From positions 1 to 64,000 of the forward strand of contig JAWXCE010000026.1 in assembly GCA_034440495.1 (NCBI GenBank): 64,000 nucleotides of DNA, in the 5' to 3' direction. The notes below the pieces were generated by a model. That model was not told the DNA's origin and made no database searches. It saw nothing but the letters and a program-made list of their open reading frames with translations. This DNA is from JAWXCE01 sp034440495 (GTDB lineage Bacteria > Pseudomonadota > Alphaproteobacteria > Rhizobiales > Rhodomicrobiaceae). The position numbers and the translations under genes were made by a program. This document shows, piece by piece, positions 54,770 through 63,631 of the stretch (its first letter is position 1; each line of letters starts with the position of its first letter).

Positions 54770-56224
54770 ATGAATTTTACAGATCTTGGACTGAGCCAGA
54801 AGGTTCTGGCGGCCATCACGGCCGCTGGCTATAGGGAACCGACTCCAATACAAGCGCAGGCGATACCCGCCGCGAACGAAGGACGCGATGTGATCGGCAT
54901 CGCGCAGACGGGCACAGGTAAAACTGCCTCCTTTGTACTGCCCATGCTCACCCGGCTCGAAATGGGCCGCGCCCGCGCCCGCATGCCGCGCTCACTCATT
55001 CTGGAGCCGACGCGCGAACTTGCCGCGCAGGTTGCGCAAAGCTTTGAAGTGCTGGGCGCCGAGCATAAACTGAACGTGGCCCTGATTATCGGCGGCGTCT
55101 CGTTTGAGGATCAAGATCGCAAGCTTGATCGTGGCGCGGATGTGCTGATTGCAACGCCTGGTCGCTTGCTCGACCATTTCCAGCGCGGTAAGTTACTGCT
55201 GACGGCGGTGGAGGTGCTGGTCATCGACGAAGCCGACCGGATGCTCGACATGGGTTTCATCCCGGACATAGAGAAAATCTGCAAAATGCTGCCCCTGACA
55301 CGGCAAACGCTATTTTTCTCCGCCACCATGCCGCCGGAAATCCGCAAACTTACTGATGGATTTCTGAAAGACCCAGTTCGCATTTCAGTCGCCCCTCAAA
55401 GCAGCGCCGCAAAAACCATCGTCCAGAAACTGAAATTTGCGCCTGCGGAGAGCAAAGCCAAGCGCGAGGCGCTTCGTGACCTTATGCGCGGGCAAACGGT
55501 TAAAAACGCGATAATCTTTTGTAATCGCAAGCGCGATGTAGATATCGTTTTTAAATCCCTGACGAAGCACGGTTTTAATGTCGGTGCGCTGCACGGCGAT
55601 ATGGATCAGCGGGCGCGCACCGCCACGCTCGACGGTTTCCGTAGCGGCAGCATCACTTTCCTCGCGGCGAGCGATGTAGCGGCGCGTGGCCTCGATATTC
55701 CAGACGTGAGCCATGTGTTTAACTTCGACGTGCCAATCAGTCCTGAAGATTATATCCACCGCATTGGACGCACTGGCCGCGCCGGGCGCGAGGGCTTTGC
55801 GGCGATGATCGTAACTCCAGAGGATATCGAGGCGCTAGCAGGCATTGAAAAGCTCATGAGCGAGAAAATCGAGTGGATTGGCGGCGAGCCAGATGCCGAT
55901 TTGATGGTTGTGGAACGTTCATCGCGCCGCAGGGGCCGTGGCGGCAAAACGCGCGGCGGACGCAGCGAGGACAAGCGGCCAGCGCGCGCGGCGCCAGCGC
56001 CGACTGCTCCGGCCGCCCGCAAAACAGAGGAACGTCCTGCGGCGTCGAGGCCACGTCCAACCCGCGAAGCATTCCGCGATAAGGAACTGCCAGCGCCGCG
56101 CCCAGATGCGCCCCACCCAACTGCAATGCGGCCGCGTGAAACGCGCGAACCCGAACATGCTGTGATCGGCCTCGGCGACCATGTGCCTGCGTTCATGAAA
56201 CAACCAGTGCGTGTCGGTAAGTAG
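54770..56224 (+). CDS. rhlE: DEAD-box RNA helicase (RhlE type)
   Basis: ATP-dependent RNA helicase of 484 residues. Q motif YREPTPIQAQAIP, Walker A AQTGTGKT, PTRELA, TPGRLLD, DEAD-box variant VIDEADRM, SAT motif, then in domain two ARGLDIPDVSHV and HRIGRTGRAG. The last 115 residues form an Arg/Pro/Ala-rich tail that binds RNA. The opening MNFTDLGLSQKVLAAI fits RhlE-like enzymes, which work in ribosome assembly, cold adaptation and mRNA turnover. Confidence 0.94.
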   Translation: MNFTDLGLSQKVLAAITAAGYREPTPIQAQAIPAANEGRDVIGIAQTGTGKTASFVLPMLTRLEMGRARARMPRSLILEPTRELAAQVAQSFEVLGAEHKLNVALIIGGVSFEDQDRKLDRGADVLIATPGRLLDHFQRGKLLLTAVEVLVIDEADRMLDMGFIPDIEKICKMLPLTRQTLFFSATMPPEIRKLTDGFLKDPVRISVAPQSSAAKTIVQKLKFAPAESKAKREALRDLMRGQTVKNAIIFCNRKRDVDIVFKSLTKHGFNVGALHGDMDQRARTATLDGFRSGSITFLAASDVAARGLDIPDVSHVFNFDVPISPEDYIHRIGRTGRAGREGFAAMIVTPEDIEALAGIEKLMSEKIEWIGGEPDADLMVVERSSRRRGRGGKTRGGRSEDKRPARAAPAPTAPAARKTEERPAASRPRPTREAFRDKELPAPRPDAPHPTAMRPRETREPEHAVIGLGDHVPAFMKQPVRVGK

Positions 56225-56227
56225 CGC

Positions 56228-56558
56228 CTATTTTTTGGAGCGGTACGCGGCGGATAAAGCTGTCTCCGCCCAGTGCTTCATTTCGTCGGCATCATCGAAC
56301 AACCATCAGGCGCGCGCCAATACGACATCTTTATCGGCTTGGCCTTGCCCTCAGAGGTGAACGGCTCCATGCCCTCCGCCTGAAAAGCCGCTTCTGTTTG
56401 TTTATCCGCCTTAAATATAGCATTTCATAGGCAATCAGCGCAAACAACAAGCCATTACAGTAGACGCCCGCGCCCCCGAACATCAGGCGAATGCTGATTG
56501 CGCCGATGCATTCACGCTGTTCTTTAATGAAATCGCAATATTCAGGACTAATGGCCAT
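56228..56558 (-). pseudogene. TfoX N-terminal domain protein, two frameshifts
   Basis: Three frames together make a normal TfoX-N protein of about 110 residues: ISPEYCDFIKEQ ... RLMFGGAGVYCNGLLFALIAYEMLY, then KADKQTEAAFQAEGMEPFTSEGKAKPIKMSYWRAP, then DDADEMKHWAETALSAAYRSKK and TAG. The first slip is at TATATTTAAGG (one T missing from TTTT), the second at CCTGATGGTTG (one T missing). The stop lies three bases past the rhlE stop on the opposite strand. Both slips remove a T from a short run, so a sequencing cause is possible. Confidence 0.85.
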
Positions 56559-56570
56559 AGCAAATGCCCG

Positions 56571-56951
56571 TTAGTGCGATGCCTCGAACGCGGCTCCGAT
56601 AGCCGGGGTTATGGCGACGGACTCGCCGCAGCCACATGCGCTTGTCTGGTTCGGATTGTTGAATACGAACGTCGAGGACATTTTCTCGACTTTGTAATCC
56701 ATCTGCGTGCCGAGCAGGAACAGCACGGCTTGAGGCTCGACAAACACCGTTACGCCCTTGTCTTCCACAACCTCATCGGCCGGGTTCGCGGCGTCGGCAT
56801 ATGACATGGTGTACTCCATGCCCGCGCAGCCGCCCTTTTTCACTCCGAGGCGCACGCCTGCGATTGGCGTCTCCGAGCGCGACATGATCGCCTTCACCCG
56901 CTCCGCCGCCGCATCGGTTATCGAGATAATCTGCATTCTGGCTCTGGCCAT
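56571..56951 (-). CDS. sufA: Iron-sulfur cluster assembly accessory protein (SufA/HesB type)
   Basis: A-type carrier of 126 residues passing Fe-S clusters to target proteins. The three cluster ligands are Cys in KKGGCAGMEY and the pair in SACGCGES near the C-terminus. Last gene of the suf run, 30 bases after the SufT-like gene. An alternative start lies five codons downstream. Confidence 0.93.
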   Translation of the reverse strand: MARARMQIISITDAAAERVKAIMSRSETPIAGVRLGVKKGGCAGMEYTMSYADAANPADEVVEDKGVTVFVEPQAVLFLLGTQMDYKVEKMSSTFVFNNPNQTSACGCGESVAITPAIGAAFEASH

Positions 56952-56981
56952 TTTCGTCTTCCTTCAGCACCTTAGCGCCCG

Positions 56982-57347
56982 TCAAAACATGTTCATCGCG
57001 ATTTTGGCTTCGTCCGACATTCGGCCCATATCCCATGGCGGCGTGAACACCAAATTGACTTTTACGCCGGACACACCTTCCACAGCCCCAACCGCATTCT
57101 CTACCCAACCAGGCATTTCGCCTGCCACAGGACAGCCAGGCGAGGTAAGCGTCATATCAATGGTCACCATTTTATTGTCGTCAACATCGATCCGGTAAAT
57201 CAGGCCGAGTTCGTAAATGTCGGATGGGATTTCCGGATCATAAACGCTTTTCAAAGCCGCAATGATGCCGCCGCTCAAGCGTTCGAGCTCCTCCGGGTCA
57301 ATGCAGGAGGGCGTGCTTTCCGCTATCGTTGGTTCGTCGCTCATCAT
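56982..57347 (-). CDS. sufT: SUF-system assembly protein SufT (DUF59)
   Basis: A 121-residue MIP18/DUF59-family protein: SVYDPEIPSDIYELGLIYRIDVDD, then MTLTSPGCPVAGEMPGWV with the conserved Cys, and VNLVFTPPWDMGRMSDEAK. It helps Fe-S maturation. It lies between sufS and sufA, six bases after sufS. The first 20 residues are a variable acidic leader. Confidence 0.92.
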   Translation of the reverse strand: MMSDEPTIAESTPSCIDPEELERLSGGIIAALKSVYDPEIPSDIYELGLIYRIDVDDNKMVTIDMTLTSPGCPVAGEMPGWVENAVGAVEGVSGVKVNLVFTPPWDMGRMSDEAKIAMNMF

Positions 57348-57353
57348 AACCTC

Positions 57354-58601
57354 TTAAGCTAAGATATCATGCACCTTTATCAAGGCGTCCGCCAGCGCAT
57401 CCACCTCATCAATGGTGTTGTACATCGCAAAACTCGCCCGGCACGTGGCGGTTACGCCGAAACGGGCGAGCAGCGGCTCCGTGCAGTGCATCCCGGCGCG
57501 GATGGCGATGCCCCGCCGATCAATGATGGTGGAAACATCATGGGGGTGCGCGCCCTCGATGTTGAACGACACGATGGCGCCCTTGTCCGGCGCCGTGCCG
57601 AAAATGCGAAGGCTGTTGATTTGCGTTAACCGCTGATGCGCATAATCGCGCAGCGTGTCCTCATGCGCTTTGATGGTATCGCGGCCCACTTCCATCATGT
57701 ATTCAAGGGCCGCGCCGAGGCCTATCGCCTCAACAATAGCGGGCGTACCAGCCTCGAACTTGTTCGGCGCCGGAGCGTAGGTTATGCGGTCGGTGGCCAC
57801 GGAACCGATCATTTCGCCGCCGCCCTGATATGGTGGCATGGCCTCCAGGTGCTCGGACCTCGCCCAAAGCACGCCAATGCCCGACGGGCCGTAGGTTTTG
57901 TGCCCAGTGAACACATAAAAATCGCAGCCGATGTCCTGCACGTCCACGGTCAAATGCACCGCGCTCTGACTGCCATCCACCAGCACGGGGATGCCGCGAG
58001 CGTGAGCGATGCGGCACACCTCCTTCACCGGAACAACGGTGCCGAGCGCATTGGACATCTGCGTGATGGCGACCATCTTTGTGCGCGGGGTTAGCGCCGC
58101 CTCGAAATCCTTGATGCGGAATGCGCCTTCGTCTGTCACTGGAACCCACACCAGTTTCGCGCCACGCCGCTCGCGGTGGAAATGCCACGGCACGATGTTG
58201 GAGTGGTGCTCCATGATAGTGAGAACAATCTCGTCGCCCTCGCCGATGACCATGCCGCCGAAGCTTTGCGCCACCAGGTTGATGGCCTCCGTCGCGTTGC
58301 GTGTGAAAATGATTTCGTCCGGCGTCGGCGCATTGAGAAATTTCGCCACGGTTTTGCGGGCGCGCTCATAATTGTCCGTGGCCGTGTTGGAGAGGTAGTG
58401 CAGCCCGCGATGCACGTTCGCGTATTCCTCGGCATAGGCGCGCTGAATCGCGTCCAGCACCTGACGCGGTTTCTGCGCCGACGCGGCGTTATCGAGGTAC
58501 ACCAACGGTTTACCATACACCTCACGCGACAGTATCGGAAAATCCGCGCGGATCGCCGCCACATCCAGGCGCGCGGCCGTTTTGATAGTCATGTCATTCA
58601 T
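57354..58601 (-). CDS. sufS: Cysteine desulfurase SufS
   Basis: PLP enzyme of 415 residues that takes sulfur from cysteine. PLP Lys in FTGHKTYGPSGIGVLW, the AxAQKP substrate segment SAQKPRQVLDAI, ATEAINLVAQ and the catalytic Cys loop RAGMHCTEPLL of group II desulfurases. First visible gene of a sufS-sufT-sufA run; sufB, sufC and sufD, which often precede it, are not upstream here, where creA is found instead. Confidence 0.95.
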   Translation of the reverse strand: MNDMTIKTAARLDVAAIRADFPILSREVYGKPLVYLDNAASAQKPRQVLDAIQRAYAEEYANVHRGLHYLSNTATDNYERARKTVAKFLNAPTPDEIIFTRNATEAINLVAQSFGGMVIGEGDEIVLTIMEHHSNIVPWHFHRERRGAKLVWVPVTDEGAFRIKDFEAALTPRTKMVAITQMSNALGTVVPVKEVCRIAHARGIPVLVDGSQSAVHLTVDVQDIGCDFYVFTGHKTYGPSGIGVLWARSEHLEAMPPYQGGGEMIGSVATDRITYAPAPNKFEAGTPAIVEAIGLGAALEYMMEVGRDTIKAHEDTLRDYAHQRLTQINSLRIFGTAPDKGAIVSFNIEGAHPHDVSTIIDRRGIAIRAGMHCTEPLLARFGVTATCRASFAMYNTIDEVDALADALIKVHDILA

Positions 58602-58657
58602 TCAAAGCTCTCCTGCGCCCGCGCGATTTGAAAGGGCCGCAATCGTTATACGCGCGC

Positions 58658-59164
58658 TTACTGAATCCAGTCCTGACATTTCTGCACTTCAGAGTCGCCC
58701 CAAGGCATGATGGCCACCGTAGAAGTGGAGTTCTGCGGGCTACCCTCAATGAGTTTATCGGTGTATATCAGGTAAACCAGCACATTGCGTTTCGGATCGC
58801 AGCCGCGCACGATCTGCACTTTTTTGAAAAAGATCGAGCGGCGCTGCTGGAATGCCTCCTCGCCCTGCACAAACTTCTTTTTGAATTCTATGGGGCCAAT
58901 TTGCCGGCAAGCAAGCGAGACATCCGATAACTCTTCGGTTAGCCCAAGCCAGCCCAACCAGCCGCCTTTTTCCGGCAGCGTGAAATGGCAGGCGACGCCG
59001 TCCACATCTGGATCGTCAATCGCGTAAGTCGCCAGCTTGTGGTCCGGTGACAAAAACTTCCAGACCGTGGTTTTCTTGAAAATCAGGTCTGGGTCGTCGT
59101 TCGCAAAGCACGGCGATGCTAGCGCGAGCAATGCGGCGATAACAGCGGGAAAACGAAGCGGCAT
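58658..59164 (-). CDS. creA: CreA family exported protein
   Basis: A 168-residue CreA protein. Signal peptide PLRFPAVIAALLALASPCFA, then DPDLIFKKTTVWKFLSPDHKLATYAIDDPDVDGVACHFT in parts, a second Cys at SLACRQIGP and the closing CDPKRNVLVYLIYTDKLIEGSPQNSTSTVAI, all typical of the family. Exported, of unknown function. The ATG at 59164 gives the signal peptide; the longer frame to 59254 does not. It lies 56 bases upstream of sufS on the same strand. Confidence 0.93.
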   Translation of the reverse strand: MPLRFPAVIAALLALASPCFANDDPDLIFKKTTVWKFLSPDHKLATYAIDDPDVDGVACHFTLPEKGGWLGWLGLTEELSDVSLACRQIGPIEFKKKFVQGEEAFQQRRSIFFKKVQIVRGCDPKRNVLVYLIYTDKLIEGSPQNSTSTVAIMPWGDSEVQKCQDWIQ

Positions 59165-59368
59165 GATCAACCTCTGAAGATGGATATGAAGCACGTTGCG
59201 GTAAAGCGCAAGCCGCAGCCGCCAGTAACAAATGCGTGGCAGATCGCGTTCCATCGCGCGTGCAGCAAGTTTAGCGCGGTGTTGACTATAGGAAATGATG
59301 CAGCGATGGTTTATTCTAGGTAAGCGTCATTAAGCCTCAATAAGGGGTAAGCGCGAAGGAGGAGCGTT

Positions 59369-60172
59369 ATGAGTATAGCCCTTAAATCGGCGGTTTTGCT
59401 CGCCATCCTGAGCGCGTACAGCTCAAACGCGCGCGCCGACGAAAGTGAAAAGACCTGGGCGGGCCTGAAACCAGACGTATTCGGCGAGCGCGTCATTACG
59501 GATGGCGCGAGCGTCATCGAACTCGAAGCGCCCATTCGCGCCGAAGACGCGGCGCTAACGCCTATCGATATCATCGCAAAGGCTCCGCAAACGCCCGAGA
59601 AATACATCAAAACCATTACGCTTATCGTGGATGAAAACCCCGCGCCGGTGGTCGCCGCTTTCACATTTGGCCCCGTTGCCGCAAGCGCCTCATTGTCTAC
59701 GCGCGTTCGCGTCGATAGTTACACCTACATTCGCGTCATAGCGGAAATGAACGACGGCTCTCTGCATATGGTGAAAAAATATGTCAAAGCCTCGGGTGGA
59801 TGCTCGGCGCCCGCCAGTAAGGACGCGGACAAAGCCATCGCCGAAATGGGCAAGATGAAGCTGCGCCAGTTCGCCGTTAAGGCAGGCGACGCTGCGCGCG
59901 AGGCGCAAATCATGATCCGGCACCCGAATTACTCCGGACTTCAGATGGATCAGATCAAACGCACATACACGCCCGCGCATTTCGTACGTGATCTCGAAGT
60001 GCGGCGCGGGGGCGATCTCATCTTCAAGATGGAAGGTGGCATTTCGCTGAGCGAAGATCCCAATATCCGATTTAGCTTTACCGGCGCGTCTGGCGATATC
60101 AAAGTCACCGCAAAGGATACCGAAAACCAGATTTTTGAGCAAAGCTGGCCTATCGCTGCAGCCGGTTCTTAA
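59369..60172 (+). CDS. SoxYZ-like carrier fusion protein, quinoprotein dehydrogenase-associated
   Basis: A 267-residue exported protein joining a SoxY-like and a SoxZ-like domain. A signal peptide (residues 1-23) precedes the SoxY part, whose carrier Cys is Cys145 in VKASGGCSAP, here internal instead of C-terminal. The SoxZ part follows (IMIRHPNYSGLQMDQIKRTYTPAHFVRDLEVRRGGDLIF). Such fusions are found near PQQ-dependent dehydrogenases in methylotrophic and related bacteria; no dehydrogenase is in this window. The stop overlaps the stop of ada on the other strand (TTAA, 60169-60172). Confidence 0.88.
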   Translation: MSIALKSAVLLAILSAYSSNARADESEKTWAGLKPDVFGERVITDGASVIELEAPIRAEDAALTPIDIIAKAPQTPEKYIKTITLIVDENPAPVVAAFTFGPVAASASLSTRVRVDSYTYIRVIAEMNDGSLHMVKKYVKASGGCSAPASKDADKAIAEMGKMKLRQFAVKAGDAAREAQIMIRHPNYSGLQMDQIKRTYTPAHFVRDLEVRRGGDLIFKMEGGISLSEDPNIRFSFTGASGDIKVTAKDTENQIFEQSWPIAAAGS

Positions 60173-61242
60173 GCTTCATCGCTTTCTTTTCTGGCGCGCT
60201 CCAGCGACAGAAGCGCGCGTTTGCGCTTGATGCCCCAGCGATAGCCGGTCAATGCTCCGTTTGCGCCAACAACGCGGTGGCAGGGAATGAGAACGGCGAT
60301 TTGGTTCTGAGCGCAGGCGCTTGCCACGGCCCGCACGGCTTTTGGGCGACCAAGGCGCGCGGCGACAGCCTTATAGCTTTCTGTCTCCCCGGCGGGGATT
60401 TCACGCAGCGCTTGCCATACAAGACGCTGGAAAGCCGTACATTGTATATCCAATGGCAGAGCGGTTGCTTCGACAGGATTATGCATTTGAGAAATGGCGC
60501 GGGCGGCCCACTCTTTCATCTTTCCAGATTGCCGGAGGATCGCTTTTGGAAAGCGCTCTTTAAGCTCGCGGCTAAGCGTTTCCGCGTCGTCGCCAAGCAT
60601 TATCGAACAGATGCCGCGCGGAGTTCGAGCGATCAGCGTCATCCCGCAAGGGCCGTCCGTAACCGCGTATTCAATAGTCTGCCCGTCTCCGCCCTTGCGA
60701 TAGTTGGTTGCTGTCATTCCGAGCGTGGCGTCCGCCGCTTCGTAAAAGCGGCTCGACGACGAATAACCGGCGCCATAAATCGCCTTTGTTACGGTGGGCT
60801 GCGCGGTAAGCTGCTCGCCCATGCGTTTAGCGCGCGCGGTGACGGCGTAGGCTTTTGGCGTGACGCCTATAATCTGCTTGAACAAGCGGTGAAAATGGTG
60901 GGGACTTAGTCCGCTTTGCGCTGATAGCGCATGAAGGCTAACGCCGTCTTCCGCACCCTCGATATGGCGGCAGGCTAGCACAATTATTTCCCGCTGACGC
61001 TGGAGCGCAGGCGCCTCGTCCGGTTTGCAGCGCTTACAGGCGCGAAAGCCTGCGGTCTCCGCCTCCTCGCGAGTTCGGAAAAAACGAATGTTTTTGCGCA
61101 GCGGTTGGCGTGCGGAGCAGTTCGGGCGGCAGTAAATCCCGGTGGTTGCAACAGCAGTGTAGAACTGCCCATCGAAACGTGCGTCGCGGCTGCGTATGGC
61201 TTCCCAGCAGACATCATCGTTAAGGTCTATCGAGGCGTCCAT
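60169..61242 (-). CDS. ada: Bifunctional Ada: regulator and O6-methylguanine-DNA methyltransferase
   Basis: Full-length Ada of 357 residues. The N-terminal zinc domain has its four Cys at 38, 42, 69 and 72 (GIYCRPNC ... ACKRC), the same positions as in E. coli; Cys38 accepts methyl groups from phosphotriesters. An AraC-type helix-turn-helix follows (LHALSAQSGLSPHHFHRLFKQIIG, GYSSSSRFYEAAD), then the methyltransferase domain with active-site PCHRVV. Repairs alkylated DNA and activates the adaptive response. Convergent with the SoxYZ gene, sharing four bases at the ends. Confidence 0.96.
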   Translation of the reverse strand: MDASIDLNDDVCWEAIRSRDARFDGQFYTAVATTGIYCRPNCSARQPLRKNIRFFRTREEAETAGFRACKRCKPDEAPALQRQREIIVLACRHIEGAEDGVSLHALSAQSGLSPHHFHRLFKQIIGVTPKAYAVTARAKRMGEQLTAQPTVTKAIYGAGYSSSSRFYEAADATLGMTATNYRKGGDGQTIEYAVTDGPCGMTLIARTPRGICSIMLGDDAETLSRELKERFPKAILRQSGKMKEWAARAISQMHNPVEATALPLDIQCTAFQRLVWQALREIPAGETESYKAVAARLGRPKAVRAVASACAQNQIAVLIPCHRVVGANGALTGYRWGIKRKRALLSLERARKESDEA

Positions 61243-61335
61243 GAAAGGCTCCGGCGTGTTCAGACAAAAAGCTTGAACACCTTAGTGCAGCGTTCACTGC
61301 GCGCCACCCCGCCGCTTGCTTTCAAATTCGATAAA

Positions 61336-62196
61336 TCACCAGCTCAAACGGGCCTGCGCCGCGATGGGGCGGAATGGCAGCGGCGCGAAAAGCGTTTCAA
61401 GCGCCCCGGCGGTCAGACCGTCGCTGGAGCCTTTGACATGAACACCGCTGGCGACGAATACCGAGTCGATGCCGTGATTTGCAGCCCCGCGTATGTCCGT
61501 GTTCACACCGTCGCCGATGGCTAGCACTTTGGCTTTTTCGGGGACAGCGTCACTGGCAGCGATGTTTTTGAACGCAAGGTCGTAGATGGGCGCATAGGGT
61601 TTGCCTGCATAGGCGACCTTTCCGCCCATCTCCTCGTAAAGCGCCGCGAGTGCGCCTGCGCAATAGATCACATGCCCGCCCCGCTCGACCGTCAAATCCG
61701 GGTTGGCGCACAGCATCGGGACATTGCGAGCCACTAGCGCCTTGAACCGCTCGCGATAATCCTCAGGCGTTTCGGTGTCGTCTTGGAATGGCCCCGAGTT
61801 GAGGATAAACTCAGCGTCCTGCGGTTCGACGCGGCGCAGATCGAGGCCGTCGAGCATGGGCTTGTCGCGATCTGGCCCCAGATGGAAAACGGCTTGCCCC
61901 GCACGTTCACGCATCAGCGTCACCGTCACGTCGCCAGATGTGGCGATCGCATCGTGCACGCCGTGAATGCCCATTGCTGTTAGCTGCGCTTCAATAAAAT
62001 CGGTTGGGCGCGGGGCGTTGGTGATGAGCAAAACCTTGCCGCCTCCAGCGCGGAATAACTGGCATGCCGCCACCGCCGCTGGAAACACCGTTACCCCGTT
62101 GTGGATGACGCCCCAGATATCGCATAGCCATACGTCATAATTGCCCGCAAGAGCCGCGATGCCCGGTAGGATCGGTATTGGCGATGACGGGTTCAT
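61336..62196 (-). CDS. HAD-IIA family hydrolase (TIGR01459-like)
   Basis: A 286-residue HAD phosphatase of the NagD-like subfamily. Motif I is LCDIWGVIHNGVTVFP, in which the second Asp of DxD is replaced by Trp-Gly as DIWGV, normal for this clade; motif II is LLITNAPRP, motif III the Lys in AYAGKPYAPIY, and motif IV AIGDGVNTDIRGA. The substrate is unknown. Single gene. Confidence 0.9.
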   Translation of the reverse strand: MNPSSPIPILPGIAALAGNYDVWLCDIWGVIHNGVTVFPAAVAACQLFRAGGGKVLLITNAPRPTDFIEAQLTAMGIHGVHDAIATSGDVTVTLMRERAGQAVFHLGPDRDKPMLDGLDLRRVEPQDAEFILNSGPFQDDTETPEDYRERFKALVARNVPMLCANPDLTVERGGHVIYCAGALAALYEEMGGKVAYAGKPYAPIYDLAFKNIAASDAVPEKAKVLAIGDGVNTDIRGAANHGIDSVFVASGVHVKGSSDGLTAGALETLFAPLPFRPIAAQARLSW

Positions 62197-62308
62197 GTGC
62201 GCTCTTTATTCTCCGGCTTATTCGCCGGTCTCCTTTGCAGCCAGCGCCACGCGCAATAATACCGGCACTTGCAAAGCCCAGGCCGGTATTGCAGCGCTTT
62301 CAGGCAGT

Positions 62309-62578
62309 TTAGCGGCGGATGCCGAGGCGTTCGATCAGCGTGCGGTAGCGCGCGTCATCTTTCGACTTCACATAATCGAGCAACCGGCGGCGCTGACTGA
62401 CCATTTTCAGGAGGCCACGGCGCGAGTGATTGTCTTTTTTGTGGGTTTTGAAATGCTCCGTAAGCGTCAGAATGCGAGATGTAAGGATCGCAACCTGTAC
62501 TTCCGGCGAGCCAGTGTCAGTTCCGTTGATGGCATACTCTTTAATAAGCGCTTCCTTGCGCTCCGGCGTGATCGACAT
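62309..62578 (-). CDS. rpsO: 30S ribosomal protein S15
   Basis: The 89-residue S15, a primary 16S rRNA binder in the central domain, from the ATG at 62578 (MSITPERKEALIKEY). DTGSPEVQVAILTSRI, HKKDNHSRRGLLKMVSQRRRLLDYV and the final LIERLGIRR are standard. It follows truB, as usual, but pnp does not come next; a HAD phosphatase gene does. Confidence 0.98.
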   Translation of the reverse strand: MSITPERKEALIKEYAINGTDTGSPEVQVAILTSRILTLTEHFKTHKKDNHSRRGLLKMVSQRRRLLDYVKSKDDARYRTLIERLGIRR

Positions 62579-62691
62579 CGTCATCTCCTTTGGTTGGGAT
62601 GGGTTGGGCCAACGCCGGGATGTCGTCCAGCGCGGTCATGAAGCAATGCTGATATGGTACTTGGCCGAATATCGCAAGCGGTTTGGCGAAT

Positions 62692-63603
62692 TTAGATATT
62701 GAACACGCGCAAGGGGTGCATTTCGCCTTTTTCGACTTCGCCGATGGCGACTAGGACGCCGTCAGAGAGGGCGTAGATGCTGCCACTCAGGACGGGAGCG
62801 GATTGGCCTCGCAGCAAAATGGCGTGGCCGCGCCGCAGGGTTTGCGCGTCATTGCGGCTGACGGAGAGATGCGGGATGCCGTCGAGCGCCGCCTCGACAG
62901 GCGAGATGAAGCGGTCAAGCAGCGTATCGCCTTCGGCCACGGCGGCCTCGATCTGGTCGAGCGTTATGGACGCATCCTCTTGGAAGGCGCCGACGCGTGT
63001 GCGCCGCAACGCCGCGATGTGGCCGAGGCAGCCAAGCGCTTCGCCCATATCGCGCGCGATGGAGCGCACATAGGTGCCTTTGCCGCAATCCGCCTCAAAA
63101 ACGCAGGTGTCGGCGTCCGGCGTCTCAACCACGCGTAGCGACATCACGTTTACGGGGCGCTCTTGAAGCTCGAACACCTCGCCGTCGCGCGCCAGATCGT
63201 AAGCGCGCTCGCCCTGCACCTTGATCGCGGAGTAGCGCGGCGGCGTCTGCATGATCTCGCCAGTGAAGTCGGGGAGCGTCGCCTCGATAGCCTCTCGCGT
63301 AGGGCGCTCTTCGCTGGTTTTGATCGGCTGCCCGTCCGCGTCGTCCGTATCGGTCGCCACGCCCCAGCGCACGGTGAAGCGGTAGCTTTTCGAGCTATCC
63401 ACCACATGCGCGACGGTTTTGGTCGCCTCGCCGAACGCGATGGGCAAGATGCCGGTCGCCAGAGGGTCGAGAATGCCCGCCATGCCCGCCTTTTGCGGGT
63501 TGAAAAAGCGCTTAACTCGGTTTAAAGACTGATTAGAGATCAGCCCCTGCGGCTTGTCCAGAATGAGCCAGCCATTGAGCTTCCGGCCGCGCGGTTTAGC
63601 CAT
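62692..63603 (-). CDS. truB: tRNA pseudouridine(55) synthase
   Basis: Makes pseudouridine 55 in the T-loop of tRNAs, 303 residues. GWLILDKPQGLISNQSL opens the fold, the catalytic Asp is in KAGMAGILDPLATGILPI, and YRFTVRWGVATDTDDADGQ and GTYVRSIARDMGE are conserved. It lies between rbfA and rpsO as in most alphaproteobacteria. Confidence 0.97.
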   Translation of the reverse strand: MAKPRGRKLNGWLILDKPQGLISNQSLNRVKRFFNPQKAGMAGILDPLATGILPIAFGEATKTVAHVVDSSKSYRFTVRWGVATDTDDADGQPIKTSEERPTREAIEATLPDFTGEIMQTPPRYSAIKVQGERAYDLARDGEVFELQERPVNVMSLRVVETPDADTCVFEADCGKGTYVRSIARDMGEALGCLGHIAALRRTRVGAFQEDASITLDQIEAAVAEGDTLLDRFISPVEAALDGIPHLSVSRNDAQTLRRGHAILLRGQSAPVLSGSIYALSDGVLVAIGEVEKGEMHPLRVFNI

Positions 63604-63631
63604 TTAAGTTTCCTGTAGGTGATGCGGGCTG

